Translations under genes and position numbers: made by a program
In this document: positions 41,245-52,752 of the stretch, piece by piece
Layout of the letters: every line of letters starts with the position of its first letter
How positions within the stretch are numbered: the first letter of the stretch is position 1
The notes under the pieces: generated by a model
Told to the model about the DNA's origin: nothing
Databases searched by the model: none
Seen by the model: the letters and a program-made list of their open reading frames with translations, nothing else
NCBI GenBank assembly: GCA_002372615.1
Contig: DFHG01000004.1
Location: forward strand, 15,787 to 79,786
Length of the DNA: 64,000 bases
Direction: 5' to 3'
From: Mycoplasmataceae bacterium UBA3729
GTDB lineage: Bacteria; Bacillota_I; Bacilli_A; Mycoplasmatales; Mycoplasmoidaceae

Positions 41245-41616
41245 ATGGCAAAATTAACAAAAGAAGAAATTATTAATTCATTGAAAGAAATGAATTTATT
41301 AGAAATCAATGATTTAATTAAAGCTATTGAAACTGAATTTGGTGTTTCTGCTGCTGCTCCAGTTGCAGCAGCTGCAACTTCTGCTAAAACCGAAGCGCCT
41401 ACAAGTGTAACTATTAGTTTAATAGATGCTGGTACACAAAAAGTTGCAGTTATTAAAGCTTACCGTGAAGCAACAGGTGTTGGTTTAATGGAAGCAAAAA
41501 CTGCAGTTGAAAAAGTACCTACAAAAATTAAAGAAAACATTAAACCAGAAGAAGCTGAAGAAATTAAAAAAGTTTTTGAAGCTGTTGGTGCTAAAGTCAA
41601 AATTGATGCTGAATAA
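41245..41616 (+). CDS. rplL: 50S ribosomal protein L7/L12
   Basis: Mobile stalk protein that recruits translation GTPases. The 123 residues comprise an N-terminal dimerisation helix ([20 protein letters not shown]), an Ala-rich hinge ([13 protein letters not shown]) and the conserved globular domain with [20 protein letters not shown] and the end [12 protein letters not shown]. Nine bases separate it from rplJ, with AAGGAGAAAAT as ribosome binding site. In this genome the pair is not linked to rpoBC as in most bacteria. Confidence 0.98.
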   Translation: MAKLTKEEIINSLKEMNLLEINDLIKAIETEFGVSAAAPVAAAATSAKTEAPTSVTISLIDAGTQKVAVIKAYREATGVGLMEAKTAVEKVPTKIKENIKPEEAEEIKKVFEAVGAKVKIDAE

Positions 41617-41621
41617 TTAAA

Positions 41622-41891
41622 ATGTCTATTTCAAGAGAATTTAAAAAACAACTTATAACTCAATATGGTGGTAATGAAAAAAACACTGGTTCTATTGCTA
41701 GTCAAATAGCAATATTAACAGCTGAAATTAATGCAATTACTTTACATATTAAGTCTAATCATAAGGATTATTCATCAAAACGAGGACTATATACAAAAGT
41801 TCAACAAAGACGTAAATTACTTAATTATTTAATTAAGAATGATATTGAACAGTATCGTAAATTAATTAAAGAACTTAATTTAAGAAACTAA
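41622..41891 (+). CDS. rpsO: 30S ribosomal protein S15
   Basis: An 89-aa primary 16S rRNA binding protein. Family features: GSIASQIAILTAEINAIT, LHIKSNHKDYSSKRGL and KVQQRRKLLNYL, all characteristic of S15. It begins five bases after the rplL stop, so it belongs to the L10 operon; usually rpsO stands near pnp or truB. The strong terminator at 41950 ends the operon. Confidence 0.97.
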   Translation: MSISREFKKQLITQYGGNEKNTGSIASQIAILTAEINAITLHIKSNHKDYSSKRGLYTKVQQRRKLLNYLIKNDIEQYRKLIKELNLRN

Positions 41892-41949
41892 GCACAATAT
41901 TCATTTAAATTTATTTAAATAGTATTTAGTTATAAAAAATTAAAAGATG

Positions 41950-41976
41950 AAGAGCATATTATGTATGCTCTTTTTT
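41950..41976 (+). terminator. Rho-independent terminator after rpsO
   Basis: Stem AAGAGCATA (41950-41958) and TATGCTCTT (41964-41972), 9 perfect base pairs, loop TTATG, followed by six T from 41971. The 84 bases from here to the phosphopantetheinyl transferase stop show no gene. Confidence 0.88.
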
Positions 41977-42060
41977 CTTTATATTGGTTACCTAAATATA
42001 ATGAAATTGCTTTCTTAACTATTTATTCACTAAATATATAAAAATAGCGAATGGTGTAAT

Positions 42061-42660
42061 TTATTTTAATAGAGGAGTATTACTTTTTAAAAAGATAATT
42101 CTATTCAATTTTGCTATAGAATAATAAGATAAAACATAATTCTTATACATTTTGATATGAATATGTTTAATTTTTGTTGTATCAAGTCTATTGGGGGCTT
42201 TTATAAAACCTGTGCCTTTATATTTAAGATATGCTTCCTTAATAACTCAAAATTTAGCAAATGTTAGTTTTTTATTAAGTGAATTTTTATATCTAGAAAA
42301 TTCATTATGATGAAGAATATGAGAAACATTATCTAATTTTATTGAATTAGTTTCAACAACATCAACTCCTACAGGATAATTGGATAATGCACATACCACA
42401 ATATTTTTAGTATTTGATAGATTAAAATGAATTTTGCTATTACGAATGTATGGCTTACCATATATACTAAATGATAAGTTTTTAATATTAGTTTTTTTCT
42501 TTAATAAATTAGTCAACAATAGATATGAAATTACTTCAATGTTTTTTTGATTATCATTCTTAAATTTATTAACATGCTTTATAAATAAATTTGGTAAATT
42601 TTCTATCAAATTTAATTTGTTAATTTTAGAAGCATTATTTAAAATGTAGATGTTAAACAT
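42061..42660 (-). CDS. 4'-phosphopantetheinyl transferase, Sfp type
   Basis: Transfers phosphopantetheine from CoA to acyl carrier protein. Motifs of the Sfp superfamily: YGKPYI, then IHFNLSNTKNIVVCALS, YPVGVDVVE (Mg-binding Asp) and FWVIKEAYLKYKG (the W/F-x-x-KE-A-x-x-K signature), in order. From ATG 42660 it is 199 aa and begins MFNIYILNN, a family-like start. An in-frame ATG at 42759 would add 33 hydrophobic and basic residues that I think are not native; neither start has a clear ribosome binding site. Mollicutes more often use AcpS, so this may be the only such enzyme here. A TGA near 42247 supplies the Trp of the signature. Confidence 0.85.
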
Positions 42661-42796
42661 TTTCTTACTAATATTTTTTGAATAATTTTGAACTTTTAAA
42701 TGATATTTTAATTTTATATATTTTGAAATTAAAATTATCAATATTTTAAATCAAAACATATTCTTGGATATTTAAATTAATTGATACCGATATAGA

Positions 42797-42823
42797 TTGA
42801 CATAATACATAGAAATATATAAT
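42797..42823 (+). promoter_or_regulatory. Probable promoter of the ybaB-recR-ligA operon
   Basis: TTGACA at 42797-42802 and TATAAT at 42818-42823, both perfect consensus, with a 15-base spacer (shorter than the ideal 17). Transcription would begin about 15-20 bases before the ybaB start. It is in the right place and orientation. Confidence 0.6.
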
Positions 42824-42849
42824 ATTTCTATTGTATCAGGAAAATAACT

Positions 42850-43140
42850 ATGAATCTAAATAACTTAATGCAACAAGCACAAAAAATGCAAAAAGAAATA
42901 AATAAAAAATTAGAAGAATTTTATACTAAAGAATTTGAATATGATTATCAAAATGGATCAATCATTGTTAAACTAACTGGTAAATTAAACATTATTGATA
43001 TTAAAATTAATAAAACATTAATTGACCCTGAAGATCCAATCACATTACAAGAAATGATCGCAGAAGCAATAAATTGTGCTATTACTCTAGTCAATGAACA
43101 AAAAAATCAAATTATCCCAAGTAATAATGGATTAATATAA
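42850..43140 (+). CDS. Nucleoid-associated protein, YbaB/EbfC family
   Basis: A 96-aa DNA-binding protein that often sits next to recR. N-terminus MNLNNLMQQAQKMQKEINKK, then a beta-rich middle (GSIIVKLTGKLNIIDIKI) and a second long helix (LQEMIAEAINCAITLVNEQ), the usual YbaB helix-strand-helix layout. The gene is followed four bases later by recR, the order found across bacteria. No dnaX is adjacent in this window, where it would commonly precede. Confidence 0.93.
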   Translation: MNLNNLMQQAQKMQKEINKKLEEFYTKEFEYDYQNGSIIVKLTGKLNIIDIKINKTLIDPEDPITLQEMIAEAINCAITLVNEQKNQIIPSNNGLI

Positions 43141-43143
43141 AAA

Positions 43144-43746
43144 ATGAAGCATTTTAATGAATTTGAGCATTTAATTGATTATTTAATATCATTACCTGGT
43201 ATTTCTAGAAAACAAGCTGAACAAATTTGTACATTTTTGGTTAATGAAAATGAAAATAATATTGATCAATTTATTGATTCCATTAATAAATTAAGAGCTA
43301 ATATTCATTTGTGTGAACAATGTAACAATATTTCTAATAAGTTGCTATGTGATATTTGTGCAAATTCAGCACGAGAAAAAAATAAATTATGTATTGTAAC
43401 AACTTCTGAGGATCTTAGAAAAATTGAAGAAACAAATTCATATTATGGATTATATTTTGTATTAAATGATGAAATTAATGTTAAAGGAAAAAACAAAATA
43501 AATAAAGAAACTATTCAAAAATTAATTCATTATTTAAATGTAAATAAATTTAATGAAATTATTCTTGCAACTAATTGAACAGCTAATGGGGAAGCAACAG
43601 CATACTTTTTAAAAGGTTTAATCAATGAATATTTGCCAAATACTAAACTATATAGATTAGCAGTAGGTTTACCTATTAATTCTGCATTGAATTATGCTGA
43701 TAGTGAAACATTATCACATGCAATTAAAAATAAAACAAAATATTAG
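43144..43746 (+). CDS. recR: Recombination mediator protein RecR
   Basis: Acts with RecO/RecF to load RecA on gapped DNA. The N-terminal helix-hairpin-helix (LISLPGISRKQAEQI) is followed by a four-Cys zinc finger (CEQC...CDIC), a Toprim domain (KLCIVTTSEDLRKIEET ... NEIILATNWTANGEATAYF) and the C-terminal Walker-like tail (LYRLAVGLPINSALNYAD). Length is 200 aa, normal. One TGA is Trp. It lies four bases from ybaB and two bases from ligA. Confidence 0.96.
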
Positions 43747-43748
43747 TT

Positions 43749-46001
43749 ATGACAGATATTAAATTAGAAATACTAATCAATAAAATTAAAAATAAAGAGA
43801 ATATCAATGAAAATACAAATAAACTTATTGAATTAACTTCTACTTATTACAAAGAAATTAAATTTTATCTTGATAAAATTAATGAAACTAATGGAGAAAT
43901 TTTTCCATGAAAAAAAATTATTGATCTTAATAATTTAATATCTAAGATTAATAATTTTTATAAAACTAAATTTGAATCATTTAACATTGATAAAATAGCT
44001 AAAAAAAGAATATCTTTAATTAGAAATAAATTAAAAATATGAAATTTTGAATATTATGGTCTAGAAAAACCTACAGTAAATGATAGTATTTATGATTTAA
44101 CTTTAAGAGAATTAAATGAACTAGAAAAATTATTCCCAAAATACTATAGTAAGTCATCTCCTACTCACACAGTTGGTGGAGTAATTGATAATAAATTTTT
44201 AAAGATTAAACACAATATTCCAATGTTATCTTTATCAAATATTTTTTCATATGAAGAATTAAATAAATTTGATAAAACTAATAAAAAATTATTAAAAAAT
44301 GATAATATGCCAATGACATATATTATTGAACCTAAATTAGATGGTTTAAGCATTTCTCTAATTTACAAAAATGGAATTTTAACTAATGGGATCACAAGAG
44401 GTGATGGTAAATCTGGAGAAGATGTAACTCAAAATATAATGGTTATTGATTCAATTCCTAAAAAAATTGATTGTACATTACAACATCTTGAGATTCGTGG
44501 TGAAATATTAATTGATTTCAAACAATTTGAAAAAATCAATAGTGAAATTGAAGAAGAAAAAAATAAATTTGCTAATCCAAGAAATGCAGCAAGTGGAACA
44601 TTAAGAAGACTTGATCCAGAATTGGTAAAAAAACGCAATTTGAAAATGATTGCTTATTATATCCCTGATAATGAAAGTTTAAAGCAGCTAAATTTAAATA
44701 CACAATATGATGTAATTAAAAAATTAAATCAATTTGGTTTCACTACAGCTAAAGAAATAAAAAAGTGTCATGGCATTAATGAAGTTTATGAACATATTAA
44801 ATATCTTGAAGATAATCATGATAAATTATCTTATCCAATTGATGGAGCAGTAATAAAAATTAATGAATTAAATCTATATGATAAACTTGGAACAACATCA
44901 AAATTTCCACATTGAGCCACTGCATATAAATTTATTCCTTTAGAAGCAGAAACAAAAATATTAGCAATAAATGCAAATGTAGGAAGAACAGGAAAAATTA
45001 CTTATGTAGCAAAACTAGAGCCAGTCTATTTATCAGGTTCAACTATTTCATCTGCTACTTTAAATAATGCAGAATATATTGTTAACAAAGACATTAGAGT
45101 TGGTGACTATGTAAAAATATTTAAAGCAGCCGAAATTATTCCATATGTAAAAGAAGCAATTAAAGAAAAAAGAAATAAAGACGTAAAGCAATTTACTCCT
45201 ATTGAATATTGCCCTATTTGTAATTCAAAATTAGAAAAAAATGAAGGAGAAGTAGATCAATATTGTCCTAATACTTCATGTCCTGCAAGAATATTGCAAT
45301 CAATTATTCATTTTTGTTCAAAAGATGCAATGAATATTGAAGGTTTAAGTACAAAAACTATTGAAAAATACTTTAATCTTGGATACATTAAAACCATTGA
45401 AGATATTTATTCATTAAATGAAAAACGTGAAGAAATTATTAATAATGTATTAAATAAAAAATTTAAAGTATTTAACAAAATTATTGAATCAATAGAAAAA
45501 TCTAAAAATAATTCATTAGAGAGATTAATCTTCGGGTTGGGGATTAATAATATTGGATTAATTAGTGCTATATCATTAGCCAAACATTTTAAAACAATTG
45601 ATGAAATTACTAAAGTAAATAAAGAGTGCTTAATTAGATTGAAAGATATTGCTGAAGTGGTATCAAATTCAATATATGATTGATTTCACAATGAAAGAAA
45701 CATATCATTAATTGAACATTTGAAATCTATAGGAGTTAATACAAAATATTTAAACCAAAATGTAATTAATGAAGAAAATAAAGAAAGTGAATATTATCAA
45801 AAGAATTTTTGCATAACCGGTTCATTTAGTATTTCGCGAAATGAAATAAAAGAAAAATTAATAAAAAAATATGATGCTAATGTAACTAATTCATTAAATA
45901 GATCTACCAATTATTTAATAGTTGGTGAAAATCCTGGAAGTAAAATAGATAAAGCAAAAGAATTAAACATAAAAATAATTAATGAAGAAATTTGAAATTA
46001 A
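43749..46001 (+). CDS. ligA: NAD+-dependent DNA ligase with N-terminal extension
   Basis: Seals nicks in replication and repair. The adenylated Lys is K196 in IEPKLDGLSIS; domain Ia (NFEYYGLEKPTVND) sits about residue 99. In E. coli the catalytic Lys is residue 115, so this protein carries about 80 extra N-terminal residues of charged helical character. The OB fold, zinc finger (CPICNSKL...CPNTSCPAR), HhH domain (IFGLGINNIG) and BRCT domain (CITGSFSISRNEIKEK) follow. Total length is 750 aa. The stop TAA at 45999-46001 is directly adjacent to the convergent permease stop. Confidence 0.95.
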
Positions 46002-47609
46002 TTATTTTCTTGCCTTAGATAGTTTTTGTAATTTATTTTCATTATGAATTTCAAAATAACTTGGAACACAACAGATAATTACAAAAATAATTAATACAAC
46101 CAAAGTTATTATTGAACCAATAACATCATTCAACCAGTCTACTTTTTGATATGTAACATCACCTATTTGTTTATCAATATCACTTTTTCAACTAAAGGCT
46201 AAAGGAATATTACCAATAGTAATTACTAAAATAAATACCATGCTAATTATAATCACAACACTTGCCAAATATGAACAGAATAAAAAACCTTTAACTTTGT
46301 TAACTTTAATTTTATTTGTTTTTCTATTGATAATTCCGCCAATCAATGCAAACACAAGACATAAAAATATAATGATACCTGTTCAATTAGCCATTAAATC
46401 ACAAAATGAATATAGTGATGATAAATGATTACCAGATAATGAATCATAACCTTTAGAAATATTGCCTATTATTGATACCATTTCAGTATTTCTATATCCC
46501 ATAGTATCAGTGTAACCGAATAATCCAATAATAGTTAATACTATAAAAAATACTATAGTAATCACACTTGAATACAACAAACCAATGATAGGTTTATTAC
46601 TATTTAACTTATTTTTAAGAGATTTTGAAAAAAGTAAATCATTTATTTTAATTAAATCTTCATAATAACGAGGATTATAAATTGCAAAACTATTAATAAT
46701 TCCAAATATACCTATACCAATAATTAATTCAATAATAGCAATAACTCAATGTGCATTATGTTCTGTAAATCATGATAATGAATTAACTCTACCATCAAAT
46801 GATCCAAGAAGTAAAGAAATTGAAATAATAATATCAATTATAGAAACTATAACTAACCCAACTACAATAGAAGTTGCTGTTTTATGTGGTTCTTTCATCT
46901 CACTTTGAATCCCAGCAACTGTATAAAAACCATCAAATGAAAACATAATAGCTGGAATAGAACCAATTATTCCTAGCATAGGAATTATTTGACCAACAAG
47001 TTTATGACCACTTGAATCATAATTTGTAGAAGGAAAAATATCAGGAGTTTGACTTTGTTTACAAAAAAATAAAATAAATCCTACAAATGCGCAAAAAGCA
47101 ACAGGAATAAATTTAACAGAAGTAATAATTAAATTTTGAATGTTACCTGCAGATGCAGATATACCAGATACAATAAAAAATCAAGCGCTAATTCCAAATG
47201 ATATTAACACAACAACTCATCATTGCGTTTGTCAACCAAATGCATCTTGTATCATCATTATTGCATAATAAGGCATAATAAAAAAATTAATAGGAAGATA
47301 TAAATATGCCATAAAATTTTTAGCAAATTTATAGAGATATTTATGACAAAATGTTTTCACTCATGAAATAATTCCTAAATTACTTTTTGTATCAGCACTA
47401 GCAATTTCTGATAATGATATTCCCATACAAATAACAGCAATTATTGAGAAAAATCACGAAATTAATGTAAGTATTAAACTCTCGCCAACATTACCTAAAA
47501 TTTCACCATTTTTTAAAAAAATACCAGCACCTATTGTTGAGCCTAATACTAAAAAAATAGCTGAAATAAAACTAATTTTTTTCTTATTATTTTCTTTTTT
47601 TTTATTCAT
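46002..47609 (-). CDS. APC-family amino acid permease
   Basis: A 535-aa secondary transporter. The first helix carries the APC signature: FISAIFLVLGSTIGAGIFLKNGE (trimmed here), and a later helix-5/6 region reads IGSIPAIMFSFDGFYTVAGIQ, the substrate-binding unwound helix 6 pattern. About 12 helices are visible. The C-terminus is charged. It starts seven bases after metG, suggesting co-transcription. It is similar in the helix 1 and helix 6 motifs to the permease at 59026-60657, so the two are paralogues. Substrate amino acid unknown. Confidence 0.85.
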
Positions 47610-47616
47610 AAATGTA

Positions 47617-49158
47617 TTATATTATCCGTAAGTATATTGGTTTAGCAGTGTTAACCTTATGATTACTTAATGAATCTATATTTTTTAATTCATTAAAATC
47701 AATTTCTGCATCACTAAAATTGTATAGTGATTGAGCAATTTTCATTCCATTTTTTAATATTGGTGAAAGAATAAAAATTAAAGTTCGTGCAACATAACTA
47801 ACGACATTTAAAAATGCTTTCATTTCATCTGAATCTACTTTAAATGTTCATGGTTTGTTACTCTCAATATATTTATTAGCAGCGCTACACAAATTTAATA
47901 TTTTTTCAATTAAATCATTAAATTTAAAATCATTAACATAGTTATCAACTGAATCAATTAAATCATTTGTTAAATTAATAATTTTATTATCTAATTTATT
48001 GAATATATTTTTATTACATCGAGGAATAACCCCATTAGCATATTTGTTAATCATTCCCAAAGTTCGTGAAATATAATTACCAAAATTATTAGCTAAATCA
48101 GCATTAAATGTTTCAATAAATAAATCATGAGAATAAATTCCATCATTATCAATTGGTACATTTTTTAATAAATAATATCTTAATGCATCTGCACCATATT
48201 TTTCAATGTATTCATTTGGATCAACAACATTTCCTAATGATTTAGACATTTTTCCTTCTTTGGTTATAATCCATCCATGAGAAACTATTTTTGTTGGTAA
48301 TTCCAAACCTAATGATTTAAGTATGATTGGTCAATAAATACAATGAAATCGTGTTATTTCTTTTCCAATAACATGGATTCTACAACTATTTTTATTTGAT
48401 CAAAATTGTTGATAAATCTTATCATCTTTTAAACCATACCCAATACCTGTTAAATATGACATTAAAGCATCAATTCAAACATAAATGACATGTTTGCTAT
48501 TTTCATTTGTTGGTACACCTCAATTGATTGAGGTTCTTGTAATTGATAAATCTTCAATCCCAGGTTTAACAAAATTATTAATTAATTCTTTTAAACGATT
48601 ACTAGGACTAACTAACTTTGGATTATTTTCAAAAAACTCTTCCAGTCATTTTTGATATTTACTTAATTTTAAAAAATATGATTCTTCAGATTTTTTAACT
48701 AATTTATGACCTACTTTACAATATAGTTCACCATCTTTTTCAATTGCTGAAGTTTTATTGTAATTTTCTTCACACTGTGGACAATATAAACCATCTCATT
48801 TATCTAAATAAACATCATCATTTTTAAATAAATTAGAAAAAACATCTTTAATAACTGAACAATGTGATGGGTTAGTAGTTCTAATAAAAAAATCATAATT
48901 GATATTTAATTTAGTTCAAAGACTTTTAAATTTTAAACAAATAGAATCAACATATTCTTGCGGTTGCATTTTAACACTACTTGCTTTATCTGCAATTTTT
49001 TGACCATGTTCATCCATCCCTGTTAAAAAAATAACATCATTATTTAGTTTTCTTTTGTATGAAGCAAAAGTATCAGCAAGAATAGTTGTAAATGCATGTC
49101 CTATATGAGGATTACCAGAAGCATAATATATTGGTGTAGTTATATAGTATTTATTCAT
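47617..49158 (-). CDS. metG: Methionyl-tRNA synthetase (MetRS)
   Basis: Charges tRNA-Met. HIGH-type motif [11 protein letters not shown] (residues 15-25), zinc-knuckle segment [11 protein letters not shown]...LYCKVGH, and KMSKSLGN at about residue 300. Length is 513 aa; the C-terminal dimerisation domain of some MetRS is absent, as in other short forms. Starts [14 protein letters not shown] at 49158 and diverges from trxB across 57 bp. Upstream of its ATG are A+T-rich -10-like elements. Confidence 0.96.
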
Positions 49159-49215
49159 AATTTTAGTTGGTATATTGTTATATTTAATTAGTATATTATT
49201 ATATAGGATATAAAT

Positions 49216-50166
49216 ATGCCATTACAAGCTACAATCATGTCTGATTCAAATACTTTTGATGTAATAATTATTGGTGGTGGTCCAGCTGGATTAACAACTG
49301 CAATTTATTTAGCAAAAGCAGGAAATAAAGTTGGTTACATTGAAAGGAATATACCAGGTGGTAAAATCGTTAATTTACCATTAATTACAAATTATCCTGG
49401 ATATAAGTCTATACCAGGTGCACAACTTGCATTAAATATGTATGAACAAGCAGAAGAAGCTGGTGCAACATTAATTTATGGTGAAGTTGTTACAATTGAC
49501 CAATACAATGAATATCATGTTGTTTATACATCTGATCATGCAGTGAAATATTGTCATTCTTTAGTAATAGCAACAGGAATGAACAATACTAAATTGCCAA
49601 TTGAAAATATTAATAAATATGAACATAAATTTATTTCATATTGTGCTATTTGTGATGGAGTTTTAACGAAAAATAAAATTGTATTGGTAGTTGGGGGGAA
49701 TAATAATGCAATTAATAATGCAATATATTTATCAAAAATATGTGAAAAAGTTTACATCATTAATCAATTCAATGAAATTGAAAATAATGAAGAAATTAAG
49801 AAATTTACAAATGTTGAAATTATTAATAATGCCAAAATTGTTAAATTTGATGAAGAAAATAATATTTTAAAAAATGTTACTATTGAAAATATTAATACTC
49901 ATGAAATTGAAATTATTGATGCATCATATATCTTTGTTTATATAGGTAATGAAACATCAGTAAATTTTTTGCCAGAAAAATATAGACAAATATTGAATGA
50001 AAATAAAAAAATTATTGTTAATGATAAAATGGAAACTACTATTCCGGGCCTATATGCTGTTGGTGATGTAACTAATAATAACTTTAATCAAATTTCTATT
50101 TGTGTAGGAGATGGAGCAAAAGCTGCATTAAATATTTGTAAGTACTTAAATAAATTTAAAAAATAA
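49216..50166 (+). CDS. trxB: Thioredoxin reductase-like flavoprotein (TrxB)
   Basis: A 316-aa FAD enzyme. The FAD-binding motif IIGGGPAGLTTAIYLAKAG (about 18-36) is intact, and the redox pair is CAIC at residues 143-146. The C-terminal FAD motif is VGDVTNN. The second nucleotide-binding domain is atypical: it reads VVGGNNNAINNAIYL then VYIINQFNE, without the HRRxxxR motif that binds the 2'-phosphate of NADPH. It may prefer NADH or another donor. First gene of the trxB-whiA-pyrG-polC strand run. The ATG at 49216 is used; a second ATG at 49237 would also keep the FAD domain. Confidence 0.9.
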   Translation: MPLQATIMSDSNTFDVIIIGGGPAGLTTAIYLAKAGNKVGYIERNIPGGKIVNLPLITNYPGYKSIPGAQLALNMYEQAEEAGATLIYGEVVTIDQYNEYHVVYTSDHAVKYCHSLVIATGMNNTKLPIENINKYEHKFISYCAICDGVLTKNKIVLVVGGNNNAINNAIYLSKICEKVYIINQFNEIENNEEIKKFTNVEIINNAKIVKFDEENNILKNVTIENINTHEIEIIDASYIFVYIGNETSVNFLPEKYRQILNENKKIIVNDKMETTIPGLYAVGDVTNNNFNQISICVGDGAKAALNICKYLNKFKK

Positions 50167-50167
50167 T

Positions 50168-51085
50168 ATGATAACATTTAGTGAGCAAATCAAGGAAGAA
50201 TTGTGCCACAATAATTATGAAAAAAGGATTAAATTCATAATTTTTAGTTCATATTTTATCAATAGATTAAAATTAATATTAACTTCAAATGGTCCAATGT
50301 ATTCTATTGAAACAAATTATTCATTTATCGCTAGATTTTTAATTGATTGTTTAAAAACTAATTTTAAAATAATGCATACAGTATCTTATTCAAACATTAA
50401 TAAATTTAATGGTAAAAGAATTTACAATATAACATTTGCAGAAAAAGATTTTATTGAGATAAAAAAAATAATTAATGATTACACCAACACTAAAAACATT
50501 GATAATTTTACCATTAAAGAAAATATGGGATTTTTGATCGGTAGTTTTTTAAGTGGTGGAAGTATTAGTGATGTAACAAAACCAATTTACCATTTAGAAA
50601 TAAGAACTAATAATCGACAATATTTAAGAAATATACAAAAAGTTATTCTTAGTTTCAATTTATCAGCAACTATGTTAAAAAGAAAATATAGTTATGTAAT
50701 TTACATAAAAAAGGCTAGTGAAATATCAGATTTCTTAAAATGTATTGGTGCAATCAATTCAATGTATAAATTAGAAGACACTATTATTTCACGTGATTTA
50801 TCAAATCAAGTTCACCGTTTAAATAATCTTGATGTATCGAATATCAATAAATCAACTAAAGCAGGAGAAAGTCAGGTAGAAATGATTAAAAAAATCATCA
50901 ATACAAAATTTTTTAAGAAACAAAATGAGAAATTTAGACATTTTTGTAATATTAGAATAAATAATCCATCAGCTTCTTTAAGTGAAATATCAAAAATTTT
51001 TATGGAAAAATATAAAATCCATATAACACGCACTGGTATAAATCATTACATTATGAAAATAAAGAAATATTTCAATAATAAGTAA
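50168..51085 (+). CDS. whiA: DNA-binding protein WhiA
   Basis: A 305-aa WhiA, linked to cell division and chromosome segregation in Firmicutes. The N-terminus MITFSEQIKEELCHN is typical; a degenerate homing-endonuclease-like domain contains ENMGFLIGSFLSGGSISD. The C-terminal helix-turn-helix has RINNPSASLSEISKIF and ITRTGINHYIMKI. Starts one base after the trxB stop (AATAATATG). No TGA codon is used. Confidence 0.94.
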   Translation: MITFSEQIKEELCHNNYEKRIKFIIFSSYFINRLKLILTSNGPMYSIETNYSFIARFLIDCLKTNFKIMHTVSYSNINKFNGKRIYNITFAEKDFIEIKKIINDYTNTKNIDNFTIKENMGFLIGSFLSGGSISDVTKPIYHLEIRTNNRQYLRNIQKVILSFNLSATMLKRKYSYVIYIKKASEISDFLKCIGAINSMYKLEDTIISRDLSNQVHRLNNLDVSNINKSTKAGESQVEMIKKIINTKFFKKQNEKFRHFCNIRINNPSASLSEISKIFMEKYKIHITRTGINHYIMKIKKYFNNK

Positions 51086-51109
51086 TCTTTTTATATATAT
51101 AAAAAATAT

Positions 51110-52711
51110 ATGAGTAAAACAACAAAAGTCATCTTCATTTTTGGAGGTGTTTATAGTTCTTTAGGCAAGGGCATAACAGTATCTTCAATTGGTAGAATTT
51201 TAGTAAGCTTAAATTATTCAGTTAGCATAATGAAATTTGATCCATATTTAAATGTTGACCCTCAAAATATGTCACCAAAACAACATGGTGAGGTTTTTGT
51301 CACAGGAGATGGAGCACAAACAGATTTAGATATTGGTAACTATGAACGTTTTACTGGTAAGAACTTAAATAAATATTCTAATGTTACTTCTGGTAAAATT
51401 TACATAGACATCATCTCTAAAGAGCGACATGGCTTATATAATGGACAAACAGTTCAAGCAATTCCACATGTTACTGATGAAATTAAAGAAAAAATATTTA
51501 ACATGATTAAATTTGAAAAATCAGATTTTCTTATTGTTGAAATTGGTGGCACTATAGGAGACTCTGAATCAATACTATTTATTGAAGCTATTTCACAATT
51601 TGTTCATGAATATGGAAAAAATAATTCACTTGTGTGTCTATTATCACCTCTAGTGTCATTGTCTTCTACTAGTGGTGAATTAAAAACTAAACCAACACAA
51701 CATGCTATTAATCAATTAAGATCTATGGGGATTTTTCCAGATTTTTTAATTTTGCGTTCTGCATGTAAAGTTAATAGTGATGTTTATGAAAAAATTAATT
51801 TGAATAGTCATATAAGTGCAGATAATATTTTTATTTCACCAAATGTAAATCTAATATATGAATTACCATGCCATTTTTACAAACAAAATTTACATTTACA
51901 AATATTGAAATATTTTGGCATAAAATATAACAAAAATAATGACCATTTTATTAAAGATTGATCTATCTATATTCAAAAAATTAAACAAATAAAAAAAACT
52001 ATTAAAATTGCATTAGTGGGGAAATATACTTCATTACATGATGCTTATATGTCAATAATTCAATCATTAAATTTGGCAGGGTATGTGAATGGTGTAAAAA
52101 TTAATATTGAATGAATTGAAGCTGAAAAATTACAAAATAAAAATTTTAAAGCAAAATTTAAAAATTGTTCTGGAATAATTATTCCAGGTGGATTCGGTAT
52201 AAGAGGAATTGAACAAATAATCTCAGTAATAAAATATGCTCGTGAGAAAAATATTCCATTGTTCGGAGTATGCCTTGGTATGCAATTAATGTGTATAGAA
52301 TATGCAAGAAATGTTTTAAAATTAAAAAATGTTAATTCTACAGAATTTGATAAAAAATGTGCTAATCCTATTGTAGATTTAATTAATGGTGATTTAATTC
52401 TTTCTATGGTTAAAACTAATATAAAGAAAAATACTATTGCTTTCAAAATTTATAAAAGTAAATTAAATATTAATGAACGAAGAAGACATCGTTATGGAGT
52501 ATGAAGTGATAAATATAAAAAATTATTAGCAAATGGTGGACTAACTATTTCAGCTGAAGCTAAAGTTGGTAATAAATCATTCATAGATTTCATTGAAATG
52601 AAAAAAATGAAATGTTACATTGGTTGTCAAACTCATCCTGAATTATCATCTAAATTTAATGATCCTAACCCAATTTTTAATTATTTTGTAAAGTGTCTAA
52701 TATCAAAATAA
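51110..52711 (+). CDS. pyrG: CTP synthase
   Basis: Makes CTP from UTP with glutamine. The synthetase domain begins VIFIFGGVYSSLGKGIT, a slight change from the usual FVTGGVVSSLGKG. The QHGEVFVTGDGAQTDLDIGNYERF segment is fully conserved. The glutaminase domain has IPGGFGIRG, the nucleophile Cys in PLFGVCLGMQ and the catalytic pair in THPE. Length 533 aa, normal. The gene is 24 bp after whiA. Several TGA codons are Trp. Confidence 0.96.
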
Positions 52712-52752
52712 TTAATTCTCCTAATAATATATAAAATATTATTAATTATCTT

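Noticed and set aside
52060..52446. 128-codon open frame on the minus strand inside pyrG
   Set aside because: Fully antisense to the conserved glutaminase domain of CTP synthase and without family features.
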